From assembly GCA_034521715.1 (NCBI GenBank), contig JAXHLY010000003.1, forward strand, positions 124,001 to 188,000: DNA of 64,000 nt. Direction: 5' to 3'. The notes under the pieces are model-generated. The model worked only from the letters and a program-made list of their open reading frames with translations. It was not told where the DNA came from and ran no database searches. Shown here in pieces: positions 9,563 to 18,699 of this stretch (the first letter of the stretch is position 1; the number at the start of each line of letters is the position of its first letter). Both the position numbers and the translations under genes were made by a program. Source of the stretch: Methylohalomonas sp034521715. GTDB lineage: Bacteria > Pseudomonadota > Gammaproteobacteria > Methylohalomonadales > Methylohalomonadaceae.

Positions 9563-10878
9563 TCACGGCAATTCTACCGTCACCTTCAGTCCCCCCGCTG
9601 CCGATTCATCGAACGGCAGCTCGCCGTCATAAAGTTCAACAATATCATGCACGATCGATAGCCCCAGCCCATGGCCACCGGTCTTTCATCGAATCGCCGG
9701 CCGCGTTCGCGCATTTGACCCCGCATGTCGGAGAGCAGCCCGGTCCGTCGTCTTCGACGGTCAGTTGCCATTCAGGGGTTTCCTGTACTGTTACGATGAC
9801 ATCGTGTTCGGCCCATTTGCACGCGTTATCGATCAGGTTGCCGCAGAGTTCCAGCATGTCCTCCCGTTCCGCGGGCCATGGCGATGCATTCCTGCTGACT
9901 TCAAGCCGGATGTTTGTGTCCGGGTAGGCCTGGCGCAGCACATTTATCAGGTCCGTCAGATCCACTGCCGGATTGAAACTTCTGCCGCCGCTGCTGTCTC
10001 CGGCGAGGCGCGCGCGGCTGAGCTTCGCGTTCCGGCAATCCTGTATCGACCGGGTACTGCTCAGCGAATCGCCCGGCGAATGCGTGGCCGGTCGTCCGAG
10101 CTTCCGGGGATTCACCGCTTTGCACCAGTACGCTCAGCGGTGTCTTGAGCGCATGGGCGAGATTGCCGACCATTCGCCGTGAACGCTCGACCCGCTGCGT
10201 GAGCAGATCGAGGAGGCGGTTGAATTCCCTGACCAGCGGCCGGATTTCGGCCGGTACCTCCTCGCGTACACGCTGCTGTTGTCCCTGCGCAAGTTTCTTC
10301 AGATCCGCCTGTACCCCCTGTAGCGGCCTGAGGGTCCTGCGCACCAGAACATGCTGCAGTATCAGCAGCAAGGCCAGCAGTCCCGCCGACATCAGGAAAT
10401 ATCGGTATTGAAAGGCGGCGATCTGTTCTTCGATGGCCGAAATATCCTCGGCAACGGCAACTGTTACGCTGTGCCCCTGCTTGCTGAATCCCTGTGCAAG
10501 AATCAGCAAGTGCTGATCGAGCGGGCCGGGCAGCCGCATCTGTCGGTGCTCTCCCGTGGGAACCGGATCGATGGGCAGGTCATGATCCCAGAGTGTCGAC
10601 GAGCGCATGATACTGTCGTCGATCTGTATGCGGTAATAGTGTCCGGAAAAAGGACGGCCGTCGAACTGTGTCTGTTGATCCAGGACCAGTTCGGCAACAC
10701 CGCTACTGTCGAATGCCAGTGCACCCAGCAGCATGTCGACTTCGTGCTGCAGCCTGGATACAACATAGTTCTCGGTGATTTCCCTGAACGTGACACTGAC
10801 CAGCCACCACTGGAGCAGGACAATGGCCGTCAGACTGATGATCAAGCCGAACCCGAGTGTGGCCTTGAGCGATCTCAC
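9563..10878 (-). CDS. sensor histidine kinase, PhoQ/QseC-like (frameshifted)
   Basis: Inner-membrane sensor kinase paired with the preceding response regulator; its GTG start overlaps that stop by four bases. The N-terminal TM helix (GLIISLTAIVLLQWWLV), a periplasmic domain of about 130 residues and a second TM (FLMSAGLLALLLILQ) are followed by HAMP and the H-box NLAHALKTPLS. A shift near 10068 moves to the frame with LSRARLAG, the N-box LIDNACKWA and VEDDGPG. Further shifts near 9735 and 9685 lead to GHGLGLSIVHDIVELYDG, and the gene stops at 9563. All catalytic boxes are present once the frames are joined. The signal sensed is unknown. Confidence 0.85.
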
Positions 10879-11540
10879 GACTTGTCCGTAAACAGATAGC
10901 CCTGGCCGCGGCGCGTCTCGATCAGATCCTCGCCAAACTTCTTGCGCAAACGTTTGATATAGACTTCTATCGTGTTGCTGTCTGCTTCATGTTCTCCGTC
11001 ATATACATGTTCCGAGAGCCGGTTTTTCGACAGGATATGCCCGGGATGCATCATCAAATAATGCAGCAGACGGTATTCCAGACCGGTGAGGCTGATGCTG
11101 TTGCCGGAACGGTCGGTGACGGACTGGCGCTCGGTATCCAGCGTCAGACCGCCGGCCTCGATAACGGATCGTGAGAGGCCATGATGGCGGCGCGTGACCG
11201 CCTGTATGCGGGCGAGCAGTTCTTCCGTATGAAATGGCTTGGAGAGGTAGTCATCGGCGCCGGCATTGAAGCCGTCGACCTTTTCGTGCCAGGCACCGCG
11301 CGCCGTCAGAATGACTACCGGTACGGTGTTGTTATTGCTGCGCCACTGCTTCAGTACATCCATGCCGCCAAGTTTCGGCAGGCCGAGATCAAGCACAACG
11401 GCGTCGTAGGGTTCGGTGCTGCCCAGGAATTCGCCCTCTTCCCCGTCAGTGGCCGTGTCCACAGCATAACCGGCATGTTCCAGGGAATGCTTCAGGTCTT
11501 CGCGGAGGGCGTCATCATCTTCGACCAGTAACAGGCGCAT
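10875..11540 (-). CDS. OmpR/PhoP-family response regulator
   Basis: Intact 221-residue regulator. The receiver domain has the acidic pocket EDD at 7-9, phospho-acceptor D51 (VVLDLGLPK), a switch threonine (ILTARG) and Lys in SKPF. The C-terminal winged helix ends EVYIKRLRKKFG...TRRGQGYLF, typical of the OmpR/PhoB group and closest in feel to PhoP/QseB/PmrA. It is the fourth gene of a five-gene minus-strand operon with PepSY and cytochrome b561 proteins. The tandem 11-bp repeats ahead of that operon are a plausible binding site for this regulator. Confidence 0.92.
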   Translation of the reverse strand: MRLLLVEDDDALREDLKHSLEHAGYAVDTATDGEEGEFLGSTEPYDAVVLDLGLPKLGGMDVLKQWRSNNNTVPVVILTARGAWHEKVDGFNAGADDYLSKPFHTEELLARIQAVTRRHHGLSRSVIEAGGLTLDTERQSVTDRSGNSISLTGLEYRLLHYLMMHPGHILSKNRLSEHVYDGEHEADSNTIEVYIKRLRKKFGEDLIETRRGQGYLFTDKS

Positions 11541-11577
11541 GGTTGTCCCATGTTAATGAATCAGCAGCGCGGCTTGT

Positions 11578-11952
11578 TCAGTCATCCACTTCGCGTTTGA
11601 TCAGTTCGCCGCTACGGGCGTCCAGTTCGATATCCCAGACAATACCCTCATCATCAACGATTTCAAGCTCGTATATATAACGGCCGTTTTCCTCCTCGAG
11701 CTCGATCTCGATAACACGGCCGGGGTATTCCTGCCGTACCTGTCGCAGCAGGGCCTCAAGTGACATGATATGTGCGCCGGTTGCCTTGAGCCTGTGGACC
11801 TGATCGGCCTTCATTTCGGCAAGCAGCAGCGGTTCATCGCCTGCCGCCATCGATGGCAGCGCCAGGCCGAGTACGATGGCTGCCAGGAATTGAGGCAGCC
11901 TGAACCCTTTTGCCTGATACTGGCTGTATCTATCTCGAGTACAGTTATTCAT
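11578..11952 (-). CDS. PepSY domain-containing exported protein
   Basis: A 124-residue protein with an N-terminal signal anchor or signal peptide (LPQFLAAIVLGLALPSMAAG) followed by one PepSY domain: SLEALLRQVRQEYPGRVIEIELEEE, then ELEIVDDEGIVWDIELDARSGEL. PepSY domains occur in periplasmic modulators and next to cytochrome b proteins and sensor kinases. Its ATG overlaps the end of the cytochrome b561 gene by four bases, which indicates translational coupling. A second PepSY protein opens the same operon. Confidence 0.88.
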   Translation of the reverse strand: MNNCTRDRYSQYQAKGFRLPQFLAAIVLGLALPSMAAGDEPLLLAEMKADQVHRLKATGAHIMSLEALLRQVRQEYPGRVIEIELEEENGRYIYELEIVDDEGIVWDIELDARSGELIKREVDD

Positions 11953-12518
11953 TGGTATTCCATACGTGGCAGTATGCGTTTCATCGTATTGTCCCGGAGT
12001 ACATAATGATGGAAGAGTGCGGCGAGGGTATGCAGGCCGATCAGGAAATAACCGGCGATACCGACGATTTCATGCACTTCCTCGACTATTTCACCGAATG
12101 AGTGGCCCAGGCCGGATAGTATCGGTACGTTCAGTCCGAGAAAAGTCGATTCATGTCCCTCGGCACCGAGGGTCAGCCAGCCCGTGACGGGCATGAGTAT
12201 CATCAGCAGATAAAGGAGTATGCGCATACCGCGTGCCAGTTGCTGCATCAGCGCCGGCAGGTTCGGATCGGCGGGTGGTACTCTGCTGGCCAGACGGAGG
12301 ATCAGTCTGATCCAGACCAGCGCGAAGATCGCGTAGCCGAACTGGAAATGCCAGAACATGAATAAATCGCCGGTACGGCTCTGCTCGTAAATTTCATGCA
12401 GCTCTACCGTTGCGTATACGCCGATGAACAACAACAGCATCAGCCAGTGCAGCGCGATAATGCCACCGCAGTAGTGACCCTGTCCGCTACTGCCGGTCTG
12501 CTCCCTCTCCATTGTCAT
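11949..12518 (-). CDS. cytochrome b561-family membrane protein
   Basis: A 189-residue four-helix membrane protein. Histidines suited to bind two b hemes are visible: HWLMLLLF in helix 1, FWHFQFGYAIF in helix 2, EVHEIVGIAGYFL and LHTLAALFHHYVL in the last helices. Such proteins shuttle electrons between quinol and periplasmic partners. It lies between two PepSY genes and upstream of a two-component pair, so electron transfer may be linked to the sensor, as inferred from context. ATG at 12518. Confidence 0.9.
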   Translation of the reverse strand: MTMEREQTGSSGQGHYCGGIIALHWLMLLLFIGVYATVELHEIYEQSRTGDLFMFWHFQFGYAIFALVWIRLILRLASRVPPADPNLPALMQQLARGMRILLYLLMILMPVTGWLTLGAEGHESTFLGLNVPILSGLGHSFGEIVEEVHEIVGIAGYFLIGLHTLAALFHHYVLRDNTMKRILPRMEYQ

Positions 12519-12543
12519 ATCCTCAATTCAGTAACCGTTAACT

Positions 12544-12568
12544 GCACCCTCTCCGGGGGAGAGGGTGC
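12544..12568. repeat. hairpin between PepSY and cytochrome b561 genes
   Basis: GCACCCTCTCC-ggg-GGAGAGGGTGC is an 11-bp perfect stem with a 3-base loop inside the operon. It has no T-run on either strand, so it is more likely an mRNA-stability or repeat element than a terminator. Confidence 0.6.
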
Positions 12569-12589
12569 GAGCTATCCGCCGCGCGATTG

Positions 12590-12940
12590 TCAATCGTCAC
12601 GCTCGCGTTTTTCCTCGAGGATTTCGCTGGTTTCGGCATCAACCTCGACATCCCATTCATAGCCATCGCCGGTGCGAATCTCGACCTCGTAGACATCACC
12701 GCTCCATTCGCGGTCAAGTTCGATCTCGGTCACCGTGCCATTGTATTTCTCTTCCATCCGGCGGATGACTTCTTCCATGGATATGGCCGGCTGCTTGCTG
12801 TTGGTTGTGTTGGCAGCGACCTGCCAGGTCTCCGGTGCGTCAACGGTGGGGCCTTCCTCGGCGCGAATACCGATGCTCATTACCAGGGCGGCGCCAAGCA
12901 GGGCCCCGCCACCGGTCATTGCCAGGTACTTCAGTTTCAT
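12590..12940 (-). CDS. PepSY domain-containing exported protein, first gene of operon
   Basis: A 116-residue protein with a hydrophobic export signal (YLAMTGGGALLGAALVMS), then one PepSY domain: SMEEVIRRMEEKYNGTVTEI, followed by VYEVEIRTGDGYEWDVEVDAE. It is very acidic. AGGAGAG precedes the ATG by 7-8 bases. It is the promoter-proximal gene of the operon; the tandem 11-bp repeats start 58 bp upstream. It shares domain type, but little exact sequence, with the PepSY protein at 11578-11952. Confidence 0.88.
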   Translation of the reverse strand: MKLKYLAMTGGGALLGAALVMSIGIRAEEGPTVDAPETWQVAANTTNSKQPAISMEEVIRRMEEKYNGTVTEIELDREWSGDVYEVEIRTGDGYEWDVEVDAETSEILEEKRERDD

Positions 12941-12997
12941 TTCAGTCTCTCCTGTGTTCGGGTTAGTTGACCAGTGACGGGGAGTCTAGGGCGGGGT

Positions 12998-13041
12998 ACT
13001 GAAGTCAAACTGAAAGGATGCTGAATCCGGGCTGAAAAACG
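12998..13041 (-). promoter_or_regulatory. four tandem 11-bp direct repeats, candidate response-regulator operator
   Basis: ACTGAAGTCAA, ACTGAAAGGAT, GCTGAATCCGG and GCTGAAAAACG follow each other without gaps, giving a conserved (A/G)CTGAA every 11 bp. One helical turn of spacing between direct half-sites is typical for dimers of OmpR/PhoB-type regulators. The array lies 58-101 bp ahead of the first PepSY start, on the side where such an activator would act. The regulator encoded in the same operon is the natural candidate. Confidence 0.6.
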
Positions 13042-13211
13042 CGACAAAATGGCCTATGCGTGAGAGTGTTTTAATAACGATTTTTCATATAGATAGTCGC
13101 AATTAGCCCTTTTCCGAATATAGATAAGTTGTTATCTTGCTCGACCCTGAAAAGCGGGAGGCCGCGCATGGCCCGCCGCTGGCTGCATTCGAACCCGGAA
13201 GCTGCACCCTT

Positions 13212-15531
13212 ATGACGACCTGGAAAGAGACCTTAAAAGACCGAATGCCCGCGGATCTGGCCGAGGAAATCGATACCTTCGAGACCCAGATCGACCTGAA
13301 AAAGCAGGGCAAGATCGACGACAAGCTGTTCGCCGAGACGCGTCTGCGCCGCGGCGCCTACGGCCAGCGCTACGACAATGGCCAGCGCCACGACGGCATC
13401 GAGACCCGCGAGCTGCATTACCCGACGGACGGCGACCAAGGGCCCGGATACCCTCTGGGACGCGCCCGGCATGATGCGCATCAAGATCCCGTTCGGCGGC
13501 ATGACTGCCGAGCAGATGGAAGTCCTGGCCGACCTGGCCGAGGAATATTCCGACGCCATCTGCCACGTCACCACGCGCCAGGACATCCAGCTCCACTACG
13601 TGCATATCGATGATACGCCGGACCTGCAGCGGCGCCTGGCCGCGGTCGGCATTACCACCCGCGAGGCCTGCGGCAACGGCGTGCGCAACGTCACCGCCTG
13701 CCCGATCGCCGGTGTCTGCAACGATGAAACGTTTGACGTCACCCCGTATTCGAAGGCGATGGCGTTCTTCCTGCTCGGCCACCCGGATACCCAGGACTTC
13801 GGCCGCAAGTTCAAGGTCGCCTTCTCCGGCTGCAAGGGCAAGGCCTGCGGTCTGACCAATATTCACGACCTCGGCCTGATTGCACGCAAGAAGACCGTCG
13901 ACGGTGAACAGAAGCGCGGCTTTGAAATGTATGTCGGCGGCGGTCTCGGCGCCGTGCCATACGAGGCCAAGCTGCTCGATGAATTCGTGCCGGAAGATGA
14001 AATCCTGCCGCTGGCGCAGGCCATCTCGCGCGTGTTCGCGCGTCTCGGCGAGAAGACGCAACCGCGGCCGCGCGCGTATCAAGTTCCTGGTCGACAAACT
14101 CGGCATCGACGAATTCCGCCGGCTGGTGTTCGAGGAGCGCGAGATCCTGCCGCACGACGAGCGCTGGACCGATTATCTTGAGGATGTACGCGCCTGGGAA
14201 GAAACCCCGGTCAAGGAACCGGCCGAACTGACCAGCGGTGTCAGTGACGCCAATTTCGAAACCTGGCGCGCGACCAATCTCTATCGCCAGAAGCAGAAGG
14301 GTTATGCCGTCGCCACGGTGGCGCTGCCGCTGGGTGACATTACGTCCTGGCAGATGCGCCAGCTCGCCGATATCGCCCGCAAGTATTGCGGTGACAACAT
14401 CCGTACCACGGTGGAACAGAACATCGTCCTGCGCTGGGTGGCCGAGGCCGACCTGCCGGCACTGTACGAAGACCTGAAAAATGTCGGCCTGGACCAGCCG
14501 GGCGCCGGTACGATCTTCGATGTCGTCGCCTGCCCGGGAACCGATACCTGCAAGCTGGGCATCGCATCATCGCGCGGCCTGGCCGGTGAGCTGCATGAGC
14601 GTCTGGCGACCAAATACCAGCAGTACGACAGCGCCATCCAGGGTCTGAAGATCAAGATCAGCGGCTGCTTCAATTCCTGCGGCCAGCATCATCTCGCCGA
14701 TCTCGGTTTCTATGGCGTGTCGCGCAAGGTCGGCGGCACTACGGTACCGCATTTCCGCGTGGTGCTCGGCGGCCAGTGGGAAAACAACGGCGGGTCTTAC
14801 GGCATAACGATCGGTGCCGTGCCGTCGAAGCGCGTGCCGGACTTTATTGACGAGATTACCGACAGGTATCTGAAGGAACGTGAGGGCGACAAGGAGGATT
14901 TCCAGGCCTTCATCCAGCGCATTCGGAAAGCGCGAACTGAAAAAGACTGCTCGACGAGTTCTCGGCCGTGCCGCCGTATGAACTGGACCCGAGTTACTAT
15001 TCGGACTGGCGCGATCCACGTGAATACAGCATTAGCGACATCGGTGTCGGTGAATGTGCCGGCGAAGTCGTGTCACGTATCGATTTCGATATGCAGAATG
15101 CCGAGCGCCTGTATTTCGAGGCCCAGCTTGCCCATGAAGAGGGTAACTACCAGAAAGCTGATGAAACCGCGTTTGCCGCCATGATCGCGGCGGCCGGCGG
15201 CCTGGTGCGGCTGGAAAACCAGGATATCCCGGATGACCCGGACCAGGTGGTGCCGGAATTCCGCAAGCGTTACTACGACACGAAGCTGTTCCATGACAAG
15301 TACGCCGGCGGCAAGTTTGCCGAGTACCTGTTCAACCGCTACGAGGACACCGGGCGTGAATACACCGCGGACAAGGTACGGTTGTTACTCGAGGAGACGC
15401 AGCTCTTCATCGAGGCCGCACACGCCTGCAATGCCAAGCTGATCGAACAGGCCAATGCCGATCGCAAGGCCGCGCTCAGTGACAGGAAGGGCAAGGGCAG
15501 GGACAAGACTACCAGCGCCGCCAACGCGTAA
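13212..15531 (+). CDS. siroheme nitrite/sulfite reductase with extra C-terminal helical domain (frameshifted)
   Basis: Siroheme-[4Fe-4S] reductase converting sulfite to sulfide or nitrite to ammonia. Both ferredoxin-like/NIR-SIR repeats are visible. The first half has GNGVRNVTACPIAGVCN; the second has ACPGTDTCKLG (CX5C) and ISGCFNSCGQHH (CX3C), which supply the four cluster and siroheme cysteines. After the reductase core about 180 residues follow: SDWRDPREYSISDIGVGECAG, then a helical segment (ERLYFEAQLAHEEGNYQKA...) reminiscent of HEPN domains. Frame shifts lie near 13435, 14070 and 14940. ATG 13212 gives MTTWKETLKDRMP. Sulfite and nitrite cannot be distinguished by eye. The neighbouring 15660 gene may belong with it. 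Confidence 0.88.
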
Positions 15532-15555
15532 TCATTTATTTGAGATACTATCTAT

Positions 15556-15622
15556 CCCGTCATTCCGGGTTCGACCCGGAATCCAGTTAAACTAATGGAT
15601 TCCCGTCCGGGCGGGAATGATG
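15556..15622. repeat. inverted-repeat element (GTCATTCCGGGTTCGACCCGGAATCCA type)
   Basis: The left arm carries GTCATTCCGGG and CCCGGAATCCA; the right arm carries TGGATTCCCG and CGGGAATGA. It forms nested hairpins between the reductase gene and the next gene. It is a widespread proteobacterial repeat type, different in sequence from the GTCATTTCGA family. It may attenuate read-through. Confidence 0.7.
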
Positions 15623-15659
15623 GACAAGATTTAGTTATTGCCAATACAAGTTATAAAAA

Positions 15660-16247
15660 ATGACTGCTGACCTTCACCGCATAGGCATCAAGTTTTTCAA
15701 CAAGACTGGCCAGGACGTGCCGCTGACTGATTTCATTCCGATCTTTCATCACTGGATCCAGGACAAGAAACTGGACGACCTGCTGATCGATGTCGCCGAC
15801 TACAGTCATGTACCTGCCGGCCCCGGTACCATGCTGATCGCCCATGAAGGTAACTACGCCGTTGATGAAACCGGCGGCAGGCGCGGTTTCCTTTACTACA
15901 GCAAGCATGAGGTGCCGGGCGCGACGCTTGCCGATCGGCTGGCCGTTGTCTGCCGCAGAAATCTCGCGGCCTGCAAATTGCTGGAAGAGGACGAGGAAAC
16001 GAAAGACCGCATGAGCCTGGACTACGGCCAGATCGAGATATTTTCCAATGACCGCCTGCACGGCCCGAATACCGATGAAACCTGGGCCGAGTTCGAACCG
16101 GTGCTGAAGGAGTTTCTCGAGAAGCTGTTTCCGGGTACCGCCTATGACCTGGAACACGATGACAGTGACCCGCGCGAACGTTTCCGGGTGACTGTCTCCC
16201 TCAAGAGCGATGCCGAGAAGGCCGAGGAATTACTGGCGAGACTATAA
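15660..16247 (+). CDS. conserved hypothetical protein next to siroheme reductase
   Basis: Soluble acidic 195-residue protein that I do not recognise at family level. Features: MTADLHRIGIKFFNKTGQD at the N-terminus, a central SHVPAGPGTMLIAHEGNYAVDE stretch that looks like a ligand or active-site loop with conserved His/Gly, and a C-terminal amphipathic helix. It has no signal peptide and no membrane segments. It follows the siroheme reductase on the same strand with 128 bp between them, and the intervening repeat does not exclude co-transcription. A role in sulfite or nitrite metabolism is only inferred from position. Confidence 0.65.
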   Translation: MTADLHRIGIKFFNKTGQDVPLTDFIPIFHHWIQDKKLDDLLIDVADYSHVPAGPGTMLIAHEGNYAVDETGGRRGFLYYSKHEVPGATLADRLAVVCRRNLAACKLLEEDEETKDRMSLDYGQIEIFSNDRLHGPNTDETWAEFEPVLKEFLEKLFPGTAYDLEHDDSDPRERFRVTVSLKSDAEKAEELLARL

Positions 16248-16252
16248 TACTT

Positions 16253-16312
16253 GTCATTTCGAGTGAAACGAGAAATCTTTATTGCAGGATTTCTTCCTGT
16301 GGTCGAAACGAC
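16253..16312. repeat. GTCATTTCG-family short inverted-repeat element (diverged)
   Basis: GTCATTTCGAGTGAAACGAGAAATC on the left and GGATTTCTTCCTGTGGTCGAAACGAC on the right. It starts five bases behind the stop codon of the 15660 gene. Confidence 0.65.
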
Positions 16313-16334
16313 GGAAAGCCAGTGAAAGGGTATA

Positions 16335-16359
16335 AAAAGCCGGCCCAGTGCCGGCTTTT
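16335..16359. terminator. bidirectional rho-independent terminator
   Basis: AAAAGCCGGC (16335-16344), loop ccagt, GCCGGCTTTT (16350-16359): a perfect 10-bp stem with A and T runs on both sides. It lies between the convergent genes ending at 16247 (+) and 16361 (-). Confidence 0.8.
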
Positions 16360-16360
16360 G

Positions 16361-16714
16361 TTATAGGGCCCTGATTCCATCAGCAGCTGGATACCCGTCA
16401 GTATGATCAGGGCAATGACAACGACAATGCTGACAACCAAATCCACACCGCTTGCCGTCTGGTGAATTGTCCAGTAACGGTGAAATCAACGACGACTTTG
16501 TCAGCGTGTGTTCCATTCTGTCGATATGTTTGCGGGCCTGTTCGGGGCTCGAAGTGGACAGGATCTGATCGAGCTGCTTCTCATAGGCCTGATACAGTAG
16601 CTTGTTATCCTGGTCGATAATCAATTGCGTGCATTTTTCGATGCGTTCCTGTTCATGGGGATGCATCGACAGGACCTGTCTCTCCTTTTCGCGGACAGTG
16701 TCTTTCACGTCCAT
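16361..16714 (-). CDS. small putative membrane-anchored protein (frameshift near 16480)
   Basis: The first 80 residues are a charged helical, coiled-coil-like segment (MDVKDTVREKERQVLSMHPHEQ...). The open frame then turns into a Cys/His-rich sequence that looks like a misread. The adjacent frame encodes VDLVVSIVVVIALIILTG, a clear transmembrane helix, followed by LLMESGP. The natural product is therefore probably a cytoplasmic coiled coil with a C-terminal membrane anchor. I know no family for it. A bidirectional terminator follows directly. Confidence 0.5.
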   Translation of the reverse strand: MDVKDTVREKERQVLSMHPHEQERIEKCTQLIIDQDNKLLYQAYEKQLDQILSTSSPEQARKHIDRMEHTLTKSSLISPLLDNSPDGKRCGFGCQHCRCHCPDHTDGYPAADGIRAL

Positions 16715-16800
16715 GGTGTTCAGTTCCCGTTTGTTCGCTGGCCACTAAAAATAATTGCCATGACCGGCGGATGCCAGTAGCGATTTCCTCCTCCGGATAC

Positions 16801-16824
16801 AAAAACCCCCGCATGCGCGGGGGT
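16801..16824 (-). terminator. rho-independent terminator of the MscS-like gene
   Basis: On the minus strand ACCCCCGC (16824-16817), loop gcat, GCGGGGGT (16812-16805) is followed by a T-run (the A-run at 16801-16805 on plus). It sits 30 bp behind the stop at 16854. Confidence 0.8.
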
Positions 16825-16853
16825 GTAAGGGGTACAACGTTTATTGTTGATAG

Positions 16854-18322
16854 TTATTCCTTGCGCAGCTTGCTCAGCCAGTGCTCCATCTGTTTGCCTG
16901 CGGCCTCACGGCCCCCCAGTCCGAAGGACAGCGCGACCGCGACTGCCACGGCACCCAGGGTCAGGCCGAAGGCCAGATTGACAATATCATCGGCAATACC
17001 CATGGAGCGCAGACCCATGGCAATCACCAGTGTCAGAATGGCGACCCGTGCCAGCCCGGCGAGTGCGCGGGAGTTTTCTCCACTCACCCGCAGGATACTC
17101 TGGTGAATCAGGTTCGCCAGCCAGAAACCGATGGCCAGGATGATGGCGCCCATCACTATCTGGCCGCCAAACGCGATGAACATCGTGATGATTTCACTCA
17201 CCTGTTCGAAACCGAGGCTGTTTGCGGCTTCCACAGTCGCGAACAGCATGGCAAAGAATACAATGATATTGCCGACCAGTCCCGCCGGTGTCAGGCCGGT
17301 GTCGAACGCCCCGGACAGCCCGAGTTTTTCCGGCAGGGAATTGAAGTCCATGCTCTCGAGAAGATTCACAACCAGCCCCGAGACCAGTCTCGCCACGTAA
17401 TACGTCACGAAGATGATCACGACGGCGGCAAACAGGTTCGGGATGGTATTCAGTACGACCGCCAGCATGTCGGTTGCCGGATCGGAAATCGCACCAATCT
17501 GCAGTGCATTCAGCGCGGCAATCAGGGCCGGTATAAAGACGAATATGAAGATGACGATACCGACCAGTCGTGAAATGCTGAAGTCCTGTTTCAAACCTGC
17601 TTTCTGTCCCAGCGCGATTCGGTACCGGCAGCCATCAGCAGATTGGTAACCAGATCCCGCAACACCTTGGCAACATACCAGCCGACGACACCCAGTACTG
17701 CGGCCGCGAATACATTGGGAATGAAAGCCAGCACCTTGTCGAGCATTGACTGGACCGGTGCCAGCAATCCCTCCAGCTGAAATGCATTCAGTACCGCCGG
17801 CAGGAAGAGCAGATAACGAACCAGTATATGGCATTCGATAAACTCTGGCTGATGGAGGTGACGCCCGCTTCGGCGGACAGCTTGCTCATCTATGCGTGTC
17901 GATGAAAGCGTTTTGAAACCAGAAATCGAATGCCGGAGGCGACCAGCCACGCGACGACAATCAACAATGCGCCGCCAATAAGATTCGGCATATAGTCGAG
18001 TATCTGGGTCAGCCAGTGCATTCAGTGGCGTGGAAACCAGCTGCATGCTCAGTACATCCAGAACGGCGATGGCAGTGATAAGAATTATGAGCCAGAAAAA
18101 ACCGGCGGCAATGCCTGTTTCAAGGTCAAGTTCGGTTTTTTCATGGCTGCTTTCGCTGACGCGGCTGTTGAGTTTCAGCGCTGTAAGTGACTTGCGAACT
18201 CCGGCGCGTATCACGACGGCCAGCAGCCAGCCTATGATGAGTACCGCAACTGCGCCCAGAATGCGCGGCAGTTGCATGCCTAATACTTCCTGGAAGGATG
18301 TGAATGTCGATCCGACGTCCAT
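16854..18322 (-). CDS. mechanosensitive ion channel family protein with repeated conserved TM helices (frameshifted)
   Basis: Membrane protein with three similar units, each starting with an amphipathic/TM helix of the 'conserved TM helix' type: LPRILGAVAVLIIGWLLAVVI, IPNVFAAAVLGVVGWYVAKV and IPNLFAAVVIIFVTYYVARL. Another unit is readable in a second frame (YMPNLIGGALLIVVAWLVASG). It ends ALSFGLGGREAAGKQMEHW, like the small MscS-related proteins that lack the large cytoplasmic beta cage. At least four shifts (near 18015, 17885, 17815 and 17610) break the frame, but all units are recoverable in order. Likely an inner-membrane osmotic-release channel or relative. Confidence 0.82.
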
Positions 18323-18699
18323 ATTACTTCCCCCGATGTGTATTTTGACGTATGGATAATGCTCAAGTCATATCGTGTTGTTTATCCATGACTTGTAGAT
18401 ACATGTGATTTACTATACGTAGAGGGAGGAAGTGATTCAAACCGGATCAGGATTAAAGCCAATCGAATATTTCCCACTTTTGACCAAGACTCAAGCAGTT
18501 AGAGATATATGTCAAATGGAATGAATGAATGAAGGAGGATGGGCATAGTGAAGCCATGCTGCGCGGCAGCATGGCTGGATTAAACCACGTTTAAAATATG
18601 AATCCGAAATATTGATTATTACGTCGCGGATATCAGTCAATATCGAACAATAAGGCAAAATTATTCGAAAGGATTGTCGTGTTGATGTCCTGTACAGGA
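18323..18699. other. gene-free stretch with one perfect hairpin
   Basis: AGCCATGCTGC (18552-18562), loop GCG, AGC-complement arm GCAGCATGGCT (18566-18576) is a perfect 11-bp stem. GAAT is repeated three times just upstream (about 18518-18530). No T-run follows, so it is unlikely to be a classical terminator for the deaminase gene, which ends at 18700 on the minus strand. The remainder is AT-rich without a credible gene; it should hold the promoter of the MscS-like gene. Confidence 0.5.

Noticed and set aside
13210..14106. 298-residue minus-strand open frame
   Set aside because: Antisense of the siroheme reductase, whose cofactor motifs are clear on plus.
15556..15622. tRNA candidate because of a GGTTCGA-like stretch
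   Set aside because: The sequence is a symmetric inverted repeat and gives no cloverleaf with acceptor and anticodon arms. No tRNA was found anywhere in the window.
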